64,000 bases of DNA, taken from positions 310,001 through 374,000 of the forward strand of contig CBDDZZ010000001.1 of NCBI GenBank assembly GCA_965235975.1, given 5' to 3'. Positions 43,385 through 51,278 of the stretch are shown here, in pieces (within the stretch, counting starts at the first letter, position 1; each line of letters opens with the position of its first letter). The position numbers were made by a program, and so were the translations under genes. Source of the stretch: Fontibacterium oligotrophicum. GTDB taxonomy: Bacteria; Pseudomonadota; Alphaproteobacteria; Pelagibacterales; Pelagibacteraceae. The notes below the pieces were generated by a model that made no database searches, was not told the DNA's origin, and saw only the letters and a list, made by a program, of their open reading frames with translations.

Positions 43385-44158
43385 ATGGAAGTAAATATTA
43401 ATAGCGATCTTGGGGAAAGTTCAAAATTTCATTCTACAGAAAATGATCCTGCCTTATTAAAAATAGTAAACTCAGCGAACATTGCCTGCGGGTATCATGC
43501 AGGCGATGAGGAAACGATGGAAAAGACAATTCGTATATCCAAAGATAACGATGTTAGCATTGGATCTCACCCATCATATTTAGATAGAGAAAATTTTGGA
43601 AGAAGAAGAATGAATATTTCTCCAGAAGAAGTTACTAAACTTATTATCGATCAATGTGAAATTTTAAGTAAAGCCGCTGATAAATTAAAAATGAAAGTAA
43701 CTCATGTAAAACCTCATGGAGCTTTAAGTAATACTGCCTGTGAGAATTATGAATTGTCTCTCACTATTGCAAAAGCAATTAAACAATTTGATCCAAATAT
43801 TATTTTTTTAGTTAACGCACATACAGAGATGGAAAAAGCTGGAAGAGATTTAAAATTAAGAATTGCATGCGAGGTATTTGCAGATAGAAACTATGAAGAT
43901 AATGGCTATCTTGTTGCAAGATCAAAACCTAATGCAATGATCTTAGGTAGAGAAGAATCTGCAAAACATGTTCTTAAGATGTTAGAAAATCAGGCTTTAA
44001 ATTGTTATTCTGGAAAACAAATTAAATGCGATATTGACTCAATTTGTGTTCATGGGGATGAAAAAACCGCAGTAGATAATGCTAGATATTTAAAAGAAAT
44101 TTTAATTAAGAATGGTTTTAAATTAAAATCTTTAGATAAATTAAAAAAAATTAATTAA
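43385..44158 (+). CDS. pxpA: 5-oxoprolinase subunit A PxpA (LamB/YcsF family)
   Basis: Subunit of the bacterial 5-oxoprolinase PxpABC. The 257-aa sequence has the family start INSDLGESSKFHSTENDPALL near 5-25, then the ANIACGYHAGDEETM block around 32-46, then IGSHPSYLDRENFGRR, VKPHGALSNTA, EVFADRNYEDNGYLVARS and ICVHGDEKTAVDNAR. All blocks are intact. It is transcribed away from pxpBC across a 50-bp gap, so the enzyme is encoded by a divergent pair. Confidence 0.95.
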   Translation: MEVNINSDLGESSKFHSTENDPALLKIVNSANIACGYHAGDEETMEKTIRISKDNDVSIGSHPSYLDRENFGRRRMNISPEEVTKLIIDQCEILSKAADKLKMKVTHVKPHGALSNTACENYELSLTIAKAIKQFDPNIIFLVNAHTEMEKAGRDLKLRIACEVFADRNYEDNGYLVARSKPNAMILGREESAKHVLKMLENQALNCYSGKQIKCDIDSICVHGDEKTAVDNARYLKEILIKNGFKLKSLDKLKKIN

Positions 44159-44165
44159 ATAAAAA

Positions 44166-44193
44166 AAGGGACGGTTAATTAAAACCGTCCCTT
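44166..44193 (-). terminator. Strong intrinsic terminator, mainly for the ABC binding-protein gene
   Basis: AAGGGACGGTT (44166-44176) and AACCGTCCCTT (44183-44193) form an 11-bp perfect stem with loop AATTAA. On the minus strand the stem is followed by a T7 run (44167-44161) and more T-rich sequence, ideal for terminating the transcript ending at 44214. On the plus strand the tract after it is only weakly T-rich, so termination of pxpA is likely partial. It is the clearest terminator in the window. Confidence 0.88.
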
Positions 44194-44213
44194 AATTCAT
44201 TATAAATAATTAT

Positions 44214-45479
44214 TTATTTTTTTTGCGCCCAAGTTGGCAATGGGTACTTCACCTCACAAGCCGCGAACGCAAATGGGTAAATTGTACAGTATTTTCCGTT
44301 TTGCACTTGCATCAAAATACCTCTTTGAAGTTCATTTTGACCTTTTGCATCAAATCTAACTCCTTCGTAAGGAACAATTAGATCCTTTGCAGGGATATTT
44401 GTTTTTACTAATGCATCTCTAATTTTATCAGGATTAGTTGATCCGGCTCTATTAATTGCATCTGCCAAAACCATAAATGCAGTAAATTCTCTAGCTGGAA
44501 CATCTGACAAATCTCGTCCATTAGATTTTTTCTTAAAAAGTCCATTTACTTTGGATAGATTTGGGATCCTTTTTGCAAGGTCATCATTGTATGGTGATCT
44601 TGTAATAGCTCCTTCAGCATCTTTTCCTGCAGTAGATACAAAAGCGGGGTCTGTGTAACCAGCGTTTTGTGCTAAAATCATTTTAGGATTATAATCTAAT
44701 TCCTTAGCTGTTTTTAAAAATAAATAAGTATCAGCTGTATATGATGATGGTAACAAAAGATCCGCATTAGATGCTTTTAACTTTTGTACTTCAGAACTTA
44801 ATGAAGTTGCTTTAGCATTGTATGTAATTTTATTTAATAACTTATATTTTTTGTCGTTAATAAACTTTTCTTGTGTCGTTGCGCTATCTGTACCAAAAGC
44901 TGAATCTTCATGAAGAATGCTTGCCGTAGATATTTTTACATTTTTTTTCTTTTGAAATTCATCTAAGAAATCAAACATTAACTTAGTAAATTGACCATCG
45001 TGCGGGCTAACTCTAAAGAAATATTTTAGACCTCTTTCCGTTAAAGCAGGAGATGATGATGAGCCGTTAACAAATGGTATTCCAGCTCTTTCAGCCACAA
45101 GACTTGAAGTTGCTGTTACACCTGAAAAATAAGCACCAAAAAGTGCATGTACTTTTTCGTTATTAATTAATCTTTCAGCTTCACCTTGACCTATTTCAGG
45201 TTTTCCTTGGTGATCAACAATTACAACTTTAATTTTTGCACCTTTAAGTCCTGGCAAACCTTCAGTTTTTGCAAGTGGAATATTAAGATCAGTTTTATTA
45301 TTTATAATATCAACCGCAGTTTCAATAGCTGCTTTTGCATCAAGCCCAATTTGTGCAACTGGTCCTGTTAGCGGAAGAAGTACTCCAATTTTAACTTCAT
45401 TTGCTTTTACAATATTTGCAAATAATGAACTGAATGCAAAAATTGAAGCAAATAAAAAACTTATTATTTTTATTTTCAT
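44214..45479 (-). CDS. ABC transporter substrate-binding protein, branched-chain amino acid (Liv) type
   Basis: Periplasmic receptor for the livHMGF-like permease encoded divergently. 421 aa with a signal peptide (about 1-26, SSLFANIVKA), then the Peripla_BP_6 fold: VKIGVLLPLTGPVAQIGLDAKAA near 28-50. INNEKVHALFGAYFSGVTATSSLVAERAGIPFVNGSSSSPALTE spans about 105-150, quoted here as landmarks only. VPAREFTAFMVLADAINRAG lies further on. Ribosome site AAAGGAA before the ATG. Liv-type receptors bind varied ligands; the neighbourhood suggests 5-oxoproline or glutamate-like compounds, an inference. Confidence 0.92.
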   Translation of the reverse strand: MKIKIISFLFASIFAFSSLFANIVKANEVKIGVLLPLTGPVAQIGLDAKAAIETAVDIINNKTDLNIPLAKTEGLPGLKGAKIKVVIVDHQGKPEIGQGEAERLINNEKVHALFGAYFSGVTATSSLVAERAGIPFVNGSSSSPALTERGLKYFFRVSPHDGQFTKLMFDFLDEFQKKKNVKISTASILHEDSAFGTDSATTQEKFINDKKYKLLNKITYNAKATSLSSEVQKLKASNADLLLPSSYTADTYLFLKTAKELDYNPKMILAQNAGYTDPAFVSTAGKDAEGAITRSPYNDDLAKRIPNLSKVNGLFKKKSNGRDLSDVPAREFTAFMVLADAINRAGSTNPDKIRDALVKTNIPAKDLIVPYEGVRFDAKGQNELQRGILMQVQNGKYCTIYPFAFAACEVKYPLPTWAQKK

Positions 45480-45511
45480 AGATTTCCTTTATTATTTTTA
45501 TTAAGTTAACC

Positions 45512-45529
45512 ACTTATTTTAAATTAAGT
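45512..45529. promoter_or_regulatory. 18-bp near-palindrome in the divergent binding-protein/livH promoter region
   Basis: ACTTATTTTAAATTAAGT reads almost the same on both strands (16 of 18 positions). It is centred in the 65-bp gap between the two divergent transporter transcripts, where a shared operator would sit. AT-rich palindromes can arise by chance. Confidence 0.35.
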
Positions 45530-45544
45530 AAATAAATTCCTAAA

Positions 45545-46411
45545 ATGACCTCACAAATAATAATCCAAGCAATCATAAGTGGAATTTTGATGGGATTAAT
45601 CTACGCATTAATTGCTGCAGGATTAAGCTTAATTTTTGGATTAATGGAGATTGTGAATTTTGCTCATGGAGATCATTTAATGATTGCAATGTTTTCAACA
45701 TTTTGGTTTTGGATGTTATTTGGAATTGATCCAATATTTTCAATACCATTGACTATTATTTTAATGGCATTTTTAGGAGTGTTTACTCACTATTTCATTA
45801 TTCGAAAAATTTTAAATTCAACAATGCTAATTCAAATTTGCGCAACTTTTGGTCTTGCTGTTACAATAAGAGCTCTAGCACAATTTTTTTTTACACCTGA
45901 TTTTAGAACAATAAAAAATCCAATCATCCAAGGAAAGTTAGAAATCTATGGGATCTTTATTGGCTATCCACAATTATTTGCAAGTTTTGTCTGTTTATTC
46001 GCATTTATTTTATTATATTTATTCGTAACTAAAACTGAGACCGGAACTGCTTTGCAAGCAACTTCTCAAGATAGACAAGCTGCAGAAATTTTAGGAATAC
46101 CTTCAAATAAAATGTTCGCATTGGGTTGGGCTATTGGCCTAAGTTGTGTTGCAGTTGCTGGTTCAATGTTATCAAATTATTATTATGTTTTTCCAGATGT
46201 AGGAGTGAATTTTTCTTTATTTGCTTTTGTTGCTGTAGCTTTAGGAGGCTTTGGAAGTATTAATGGAAGTTTAATTGCTGGGGTAATAATTGGAATTGTT
46301 GAGTCTGTAGGAGGTTTGTTGATCGACCCTTCTTATAAATTACTCTATGTTTTTGCTGTTTATTTATTAGTAGTCATATTAAGACCACAAGGAATCTTTG
46401 GAAGATATTAA
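45545..46411 (+). CDS. livH: Liv-type ABC transporter permease LivH
   Basis: 288-aa inner-membrane permease with about eight segments. GLIYALIAAGLSLIFGLMEIVNFAHGD near 17-43 is the family hallmark, described in two pieces: the GLIYAL helix and the NFAHGD motif. ATSQDRQAAEILGIPSNKMFALGWAIG near 175-200 is the cytoplasmic EAA-like loop. GGFGSINGSLIAGVIIGI closes the signature. Followed by livM after 3 bases. Confidence 0.93.
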   Translation: MTSQIIIQAIISGILMGLIYALIAAGLSLIFGLMEIVNFAHGDHLMIAMFSTFWFWMLFGIDPIFSIPLTIILMAFLGVFTHYFIIRKILNSTMLIQICATFGLAVTIRALAQFFFTPDFRTIKNPIIQGKLEIYGIFIGYPQLFASFVCLFAFILLYLFVTKTETGTALQATSQDRQAAEILGIPSNKMFALGWAIGLSCVAVAGSMLSNYYYVFPDVGVNFSLFAFVAVALGGFGSINGSLIAGVIIGIVESVGGLLIDPSYKLLYVFAVYLLVVILRPQGIFGRY

Positions 46412-46414
46412 AAT

Positions 46415-47437
46415 ATGAATTTAATTTCTAAAGAGTTATTACAAGCAAAAAATGAACCTTTAAATTATTTTAACAAAAATTCACTAATAATAATAGGATT
46501 AGTAGTTTTAGGCTTATTTTTATATCCTTTCATCTCATCGTCTAAATTCGCTCTTCATCTTTTGATGATGATTTTTATGCATGCAGTTATGTCCCAATCA
46601 TGGAATGTACTTGCCGGATTTTCAGGACAAATCAGTCTTGGGCATGCAATCTTTTTTGGTATTGGAGCTTATGCATCTGGTTATTTTTATACAAAATTTC
46701 AAATTACCCCTTGGGTAGGAATTATAATTGGAATTGCAATTTCTGCATTCGTTGCATTGTTAATAGGAATTCCAATGTTAAGATTAAAGGGACATTATTT
46801 TGCCATTGCAACGTTGTTAATTGGAATAAGTTTTCAAGTTATTTTTCAAAGATGGTCCGAAGTTGGTGCGTCTGCAGGTTTGTATGTGCCCATAAATCGA
46901 GACAGTCCCTGGCTTTCAATGCAATTTCATAAAAACAAAGTTGCATACTATTACATCACTTTAGTTTTTTTTGTCATAACCTTCTTTTTAGTTTGGTTAT
47001 TAAACCGATCAAAACTTGGCTATCGACTTAAAGCTATTAGAGATCAATCAGAAGCTGCATCAAGTCTAGGTATTCATGTATCAAAGTATAAGGTTATTGC
47101 TTTTATAATTTCTGCAATGATCATGGCTCCAATGGGGAGTATATATGCGCAATATGTTCTAATCATAGATCCAAATAATACTTTTAGCGTAGATATATCT
47201 ATTTTGGTTTTATTAATTTCAGTAATGGGCGGTGTTGGAAATATCTGGGGACCTATTATTGGTTCATCAATTTTAATTCCTATTTCTGAATTTTCTAGAA
47301 TTTATTTTGGTGGTACTGGACGATCTATAGATTTAATTATTTATGGAATTTTAATTATTTTAATTTGCATATTTAGACCTTCAGGAATTGTTTCATTAAT
47401 TCCTAGATCTTTTAGAGAAAGAGAAAAAGTGAAATGA
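46415..47437 (+). CDS. livM: Liv-type ABC transporter permease LivM
   Basis: 340-aa second permease subunit with about nine to ten membrane segments. Family landmarks: SQSWNVLAGFSGQISLGHAIFFGIGAY around 59-85 (SGQISLGHA core), LRLKGHYFAIATL near 121-133, the AIRDQSEAASSLGI cytoplasmic loop, and VMGGVGNIWGPIIGSSI near the end. Overlaps livG by 4 bases. Confidence 0.93.
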   Translation: MNLISKELLQAKNEPLNYFNKNSLIIIGLVVLGLFLYPFISSSKFALHLLMMIFMHAVMSQSWNVLAGFSGQISLGHAIFFGIGAYASGYFYTKFQITPWVGIIIGIAISAFVALLIGIPMLRLKGHYFAIATLLIGISFQVIFQRWSEVGASAGLYVPINRDSPWLSMQFHKNKVAYYYITLVFFVITFFLVWLLNRSKLGYRLKAIRDQSEAASSLGIHVSKYKVIAFIISAMIMAPMGSIYAQYVLIIDPNNTFSVDISILVLLISVMGGVGNIWGPIIGSSILIPISEFSRIYFGGTGRSIDLIIYGILIILICIFRPSGIVSLIPRSFREREKVK

Positions 47438-48159
47438 GTAATTTACTAAAAGTTGAAAATCTAAGCAGATCATTTGGTGGAATTCATGCAAATAGCGATA
47501 TTACTTTTGATGTTAACGAAGGAGAAATCCTAGGAGTTATTGGCCCAAATGGTGCGGGCAAATCTACTTTATTTGATCTTATTACTGGTTTTACTAAATC
47601 TGATAAAGGAAAAGTCCTACTAAGAGACAAAAATATAACCAACATCAGGCCAGACTTAATTTGCAGATTAGGTGTCGGTCGAACTTTTCAAAAACTCAAA
47701 CCTTTTGCTGATCAAACTTTATTAGAAAATGTAATTGTTGGAGCGTTAGTAAAAGAAAAAAATTTAAAAGTTGCTCGCGACAAAGCTTTAGAAATTATCG
47801 ATTTTGTTGACTTAATAGAAAAAAGACACCATTACGCAAAAGAACTTTCAACCGGACAACGTAAACGTTTAGAACTTGCAAGAGCTTTGGCAACAGATCC
47901 TAAATTATTACTTATGGATGAGGTTACCGGAGGAGTTGATCAAAAAACTATTCCTGGTCTTGTTGAATTAGTTCTAAAATTAAAAAAAAATGGAATTACT
48001 GTTGTTACGATTGAACATAATATGAAAATTATCATGGACATTTCAGATAGAATTCTTGCTCTCAATCAAGGAAAAAGAATTGCATTTGATACGCCAAAAA
48101 ATATTAGTCAAAATTCACAAGTAATAGACGCTTACCTAGGAACTGTTGATGCTGCTTAG
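47434..48159 (+). CDS. livG: Liv-type ABC transporter ATPase LivG
   Basis: 241-aa ATP-binding subunit. Walker A GPNGAGKST at about 36-44, Q-loop region RTFQKLKPF, signature LSTGQRKRLELARAL near 136-150, Walker B LLLMDEVTGGVD near 156-167 (with TGGVD replacing the usual AAGLN), and the H-loop TIEHNM. Paired with livF in the usual order. Confidence 0.94.
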   Translation: MSNLLKVENLSRSFGGIHANSDITFDVNEGEILGVIGPNGAGKSTLFDLITGFTKSDKGKVLLRDKNITNIRPDLICRLGVGRTFQKLKPFADQTLLENVIVGALVKEKNLKVARDKALEIIDFVDLIEKRHHYAKELSTGQRKRLELARALATDPKLLLMDEVTGGVDQKTIPGLVELVLKLKKNGITVVTIEHNMKIIMDISDRILALNQGKRIAFDTPKNISQNSQVIDAYLGTVDAA

Positions 48160-48856
48160 TATAAAAAATATTGATGTTGCGTATGATGATTACCAAGTCA
48201 TTTGGAACGTTTCTTTGAGTGTTAAAGAGGGTGAAATGGTAGCTTTGCTTGGTCCTAATGGATCAGGAAAAAGCACAATTCTCAATAGTATTAGTGGTTT
48301 GATAAAAATAAAAAATGGAGAAATTAATTTTAATAAAATTCCAATTAATAAATACGAAACTTATCAAAGAGTCGGTGTTGGAATTTCACATGTCTTAGAA
48401 AGACGAAGAGTTTTTCCGTATTTGACAGTTCTGCAAAATTTATTACTTGGCGCTTATCATGAAAAAGCAAAAGCAGAGAGAGAAAAATCATTACAAGATA
48501 TTTATAATTTTTTTCCGAAATTAAAAGATCGTTCAAATCAAATTGCAAATACGATGTCTGGAGGTGAACAGCAAATGTTGGCAATTGGCAGAGGATTGAT
48601 GGGAATGCCAAAATTACTTATGGTTGATGAACCTTTTCTTGGACTTGCGCCGTTAGTTATTGAAGATTTAAAGTTAATCTTCAAAAAAATTGCAGCGCGT
48701 GGAATTTCAATTTTATTTGTAGAGCAAAATGTAAGATTAGCTTTGAGTATGGCTCAAAGAGGTTATGTTCTTGAAAGTGGAAGACTTATTATTGATGGAG
48801 TCTCAAATGATTTAATTAATAGTAAAGAACTAAAAAGAGTTTTTTTAGGATCTTAG
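48149..48856 (+). CDS. livF: Liv-type ABC transporter ATPase LivF
   Basis: 235-aa second ATPase. Walker A GPNGSGKST near 34-42, VLERRRVFPYLTVLQNLLLGAY around 80-101 (typical LivF), signature TMSGGEQQMLAIGRGLM, Walker B LLMVDEPFLGLAP and H-loop FVEQNV. I chose the ATG at 48149; a TTG one codon earlier is possible. Overlaps livG by 11 bases and the convergent YcsI gene by 4. Confidence 0.94.
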   Translation: MLLSIKNIDVAYDDYQVIWNVSLSVKEGEMVALLGPNGSGKSTILNSISGLIKIKNGEINFNKIPINKYETYQRVGVGISHVLERRRVFPYLTVLQNLLLGAYHEKAKAEREKSLQDIYNFFPKLKDRSNQIANTMSGGEQQMLAIGRGLMGMPKLLMVDEPFLGLAPLVIEDLKLIFKKIAARGISILFVEQNVRLALSMAQRGYVLESGRLIIDGVSNDLINSKELKRVFLGS

Positions 48857-49641
48857 TTTATTGCCGCAAGACTACTATTTAATTTATCAGTAATTAACAT
48901 TGCTCCTGGTTTGTGAGTGATACAAAATTCAGGTTTGCAGTTTTCAACAATTGATTGAGGTGTGACTCCGCAGGCCCAAAATACTGGAATTTCGTTATTC
49001 TTAAGTGCTCTGGGTGAATCACCGTATTCAGGTCTCATAATATCTTTAATTCCTATTTGATTTGGATCGCCTAAATGAACAGGTGCTCCATGTACTGCGG
49101 GAAATCTAGATGAAATCTGAATTGCTTTAATCGTATCTAATGCATTTAGGGGTCTCATTGAAACAACTAATTTTCCTTTGAAGGGACCTGCCGGTTCGCA
49201 ATCAATATTAGTTTTATACATCGGAACAGTGGTATTATTTTTTATATGCTGCATCTCTATTCCAGCTTCCATCAAAGGTAACTCGAATGACATCGAGCAA
49301 CCTAAGACAAAAGCAACCAAATCATCATTCCAATATTTTTTAATATTAGTAGGTTCATCTGTAATTAAACCATTTTGCCAAACTCTATATCGCGGTACGT
49401 CTGTTCTAATATCTATGTCTCCTAAATCTTTTAAGTAAGGATCTCCTTTTGTACCAAATCCAATAAGAGGACATGGCTTTGGATTTTTTTGACAAAAAGC
49501 TGCAAAATCGATCGCATATTTACTTGGTAGAATACAAAGATTTCCTTGGACATATTTTCCTGCAATGCCAGCTGTTTGTTTATCATATTGATCAGCTCTA
49601 ATAATTTTTCTTGCCTCTGCAGGATCTGTAATATTTAACAT
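48853..49641 (-). CDS. ycsI: YcsI/DUF1445 family protein (putative hydro-lyase, D-glutamate cyclase-like)
   Basis: 262-aa member of the UPF0317/DUF1445 family. Landmarks: AGIAGKYVQGNLCILPSKYA near 25-44, DIDIRTDVPRYRVW, VLGCSMSFELPLMEAGI near 112-128, KLVVSMRPL, FPAVHGAPVHLGDP and VFWACGVTPQ near the end. Mammalian DGLUCY, which cyclises D-glutamate to 5-oxo-D-proline, contains this domain. In Bacillus subtilis the gene sits with ycsF (pxpA) and kipIA (pxpBC). Here it is again near pxpABC, separated by an ABC transporter, so a role in D-glutamate or 5-oxoproline metabolism is inferred, not shown. Confidence 0.88.
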   Translation of the reverse strand: MLNITDPAEARKIIRADQYDKQTAGIAGKYVQGNLCILPSKYAIDFAAFCQKNPKPCPLIGFGTKGDPYLKDLGDIDIRTDVPRYRVWQNGLITDEPTNIKKYWNDDLVAFVLGCSMSFELPLMEAGIEMQHIKNNTTVPMYKTNIDCEPAGPFKGKLVVSMRPLNALDTIKAIQISSRFPAVHGAPVHLGDPNQIGIKDIMRPEYGDSPRALKNNEIPVFWACGVTPQSIVENCKPEFCITHKPGAMLITDKLNSSLAAIN

Positions 49642-49679
49642 TAAATTTTATAAACGTTTTTTATATAAATATAACTTAG

Positions 49680-50423
49680 ATGAAAAGATTAGAAAATAAA
49701 AGTGTAATAATTACAGCTGCAGGGCAAGGTATTGGCAAAGAAACAGCTATACGTTTTTTTAATGAGGGTGCCAATGTTATCGCAACTGATATAAACAGAA
49801 GTAATAAATTAGAGGAACTAGCAAAAGAGTATCCAGAAATTAAAATTTATACTTTAGACTCAACAAGCTCTAAAGATGTTAAAAAATTTTCTCATACAAT
49901 TTCTAAAATAGATATTCTTTTTAACTGCGTTGGCTTTGTTCATAATGGAACAATACTTGAGTGTGAAGAAAAAGATTGGGATTATTCTTTTAACGTAAAT
50001 GTTAGATCAATGTATTTGATGATTAAAAATATTATTCCGAAAATGATTAAACAAAAATCTGGTGTGATAATTAATATGGCTTCTGTTGTATCCAGTATAA
50101 AAGGGGTAAAAGAAAGATTTGCTTATGGCTCAACAAAAGCTGCTGTTATTGGTCTTACAAAGTCAATTGCTGTAGATTTCTTGAAATATAACATAAGATG
50201 CAATGCAATTGCACCAGGAACTGTTCATACTCCCTCATGGGAAGAAAGAGTAAACGCATCTAAAAATCCCAAAAAAGCAAAGAAAGATTTTATTGAAAGA
50301 CAACCTATGGGAAGATTAGGAAAGCCTCAGGAGGTGGCGGCTTTAGCAGCTTATCTTGCAAGTGATGAATCAGCCTTTTCCACCGGAGTGGTTTATTCAT
50401 TAGACGGTGGAATGACTATTTAG
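49680..50423 (+). CDS. SDR oxidoreductase, DHRS6/BDH2-like
   Basis: 247-aa classical SDR. Cofactor motif TAAGQGIGKETA near 12-23, an aspartate in ATDINR near 35-40 suggesting NAD preference, NCVGFVHNG, catalytic serine in INMASVVSSIKG, and YGSTKAAVIGLTKS. The region CNAIAPGTVHTPSWEERV, then FIERQPMGRLG, closely resembles DHRS6/3-hydroxybutyrate dehydrogenase type 2, also related to keto-deoxy-fuconate dehydrogenases. Divergent from ycsI across 38 bp; whether it belongs to the 5-oxoproline block is unclear. Confidence 0.85.
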   Translation: MKRLENKSVIITAAGQGIGKETAIRFFNEGANVIATDINRSNKLEELAKEYPEIKIYTLDSTSSKDVKKFSHTISKIDILFNCVGFVHNGTILECEEKDWDYSFNVNVRSMYLMIKNIIPKMIKQKSGVIINMASVVSSIKGVKERFAYGSTKAAVIGLTKSIAVDFLKYNIRCNAIAPGTVHTPSWEERVNASKNPKKAKKDFIERQPMGRLGKPQEVAALAAYLASDESAFSTGVVYSLDGGMTI

Positions 50424-50461
50424 CAAAAGTATTTATATAAGCTCTTAAAAGTTGAAAAAGT

Positions 50462-50494
50462 GATTCAAAATAGAATCAAAAGGGAATCAAAACG
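50462..50494. repeat. Three 11-bp tandem units, each beginning with a GANTC site
   Basis: GATTCAAAATA (50462-50472), GAATCAAAAGG (50473-50483) and GAATCAAAACG (50484-50494) are contiguous, sharing GAWTCAAAA. They lie in the 111-bp gap between convergent SDR and rhomboid genes. A TGGGGATAA (50525-50533), one base off the DnaA-box complement, is 31 bases away. GANTC is the CcrM methylation site in alphaproteobacteria. Confidence 0.6.
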
Positions 50495-50534
50495 AGAACA
50501 TCTGAAATTTTTTAAGTAAATAACTGGGGATAAC

Positions 50535-51275
50535 TTACTCTTCAATCCAAGGATTTTTTTTCTTACCATCTTTTTCATTTAGAGCTTTAAAAAACGCTTT
50601 CTTTGGAATTAAAAAATTTCCAAAGAAAAACATTACTGCAGCACCAAATACAAATCCTCCTATATGAGCGCCATAAGCAACTCCCCCGCCTTCACTTGAG
50701 CTACCTGCAGAGCTTACAAATTGTAAAATAAACCAAAAACCCAGAACAAATAGTGCTGGAATTTTTAATAATTGAGTGAAAATACCTAAAGGGATTAGTA
50801 CTAAAACCTTATTTCTAGGGTAGCGTATCAAATATGCTCCTAAGACTCCGCTAATGGCTCCGCTAGCACCAACCATCGGAACAGTAGAATTTACATTGAG
50901 ATAAACCTGCGTAAGTGCTGCCGCAGCACCAGCTGCTAAATAAAAAATAATAAATTTTGTTTTTCCTAAATCATCTTCAATATTGTCAGCAAAAATCCAC
51001 ATATAAAGCATATTTCCAATTAAGTGCATCCAACCACCATGCATGAACATGGAAGTGATTATTGTAAGGTAGGGATCAATTTTTTCTAGATCACTTGGCA
51101 ACGCTTCTATTCCAAGAAGCGAAGCTGGTACAACTCCATAGGAGTAAAATAAGTTTCCAGTAGTATAACCAGGAGAACTAATTTGTAACAAAAAAACTGC
51201 AACACAAATTGCTATAATTGCATAACTTAAAATTGGTGTTGAGTTAGTTATGTTATCGTCTTTTAACGGTATCAC
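50535..51275 (-). CDS. Rhomboid family intramembrane serine protease
   Basis: 246-aa membrane protein with about six segments. The first loop MFMHGGWMHLIGNMLYMWIFADNIED near 73-98 carries the conserved WMH..GN asparagine region; the catalytic serine lies in VGASGAISGVLGAYL (GxSG) near 137-151 and the catalytic histidine in GAHIGGFVFG near 204-213. All catalytic parts are present. Cleaves membrane proteins; substrates unknown. Three bases downstream of aroC. Confidence 0.93.
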   Translation of the reverse strand: MIPLKDDNITNSTPILSYAIIAICVAVFLLQISSPGYTTGNLFYSYGVVPASLLGIEALPSDLEKIDPYLTIITSMFMHGGWMHLIGNMLYMWIFADNIEDDLGKTKFIIFYLAAGAAAALTQVYLNVNSTVPMVGASGAISGVLGAYLIRYPRNKVLVLIPLGIFTQLLKIPALFVLGFWFILQFVSSAGSSSEGGGVAYGAHIGGFVFGAAVMFFFGNFLIPKKAFFKALNEKDGKKKNPWIEE

Positions 51276-51278
51276 AGT

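Noticed and set aside
46600..46932. A 110-codon plus-strand frame inside livM
   Set aside because: Low-complexity Cys/Trp/Asn-rich product in an alternative frame of conserved livM; typical shadow frame.
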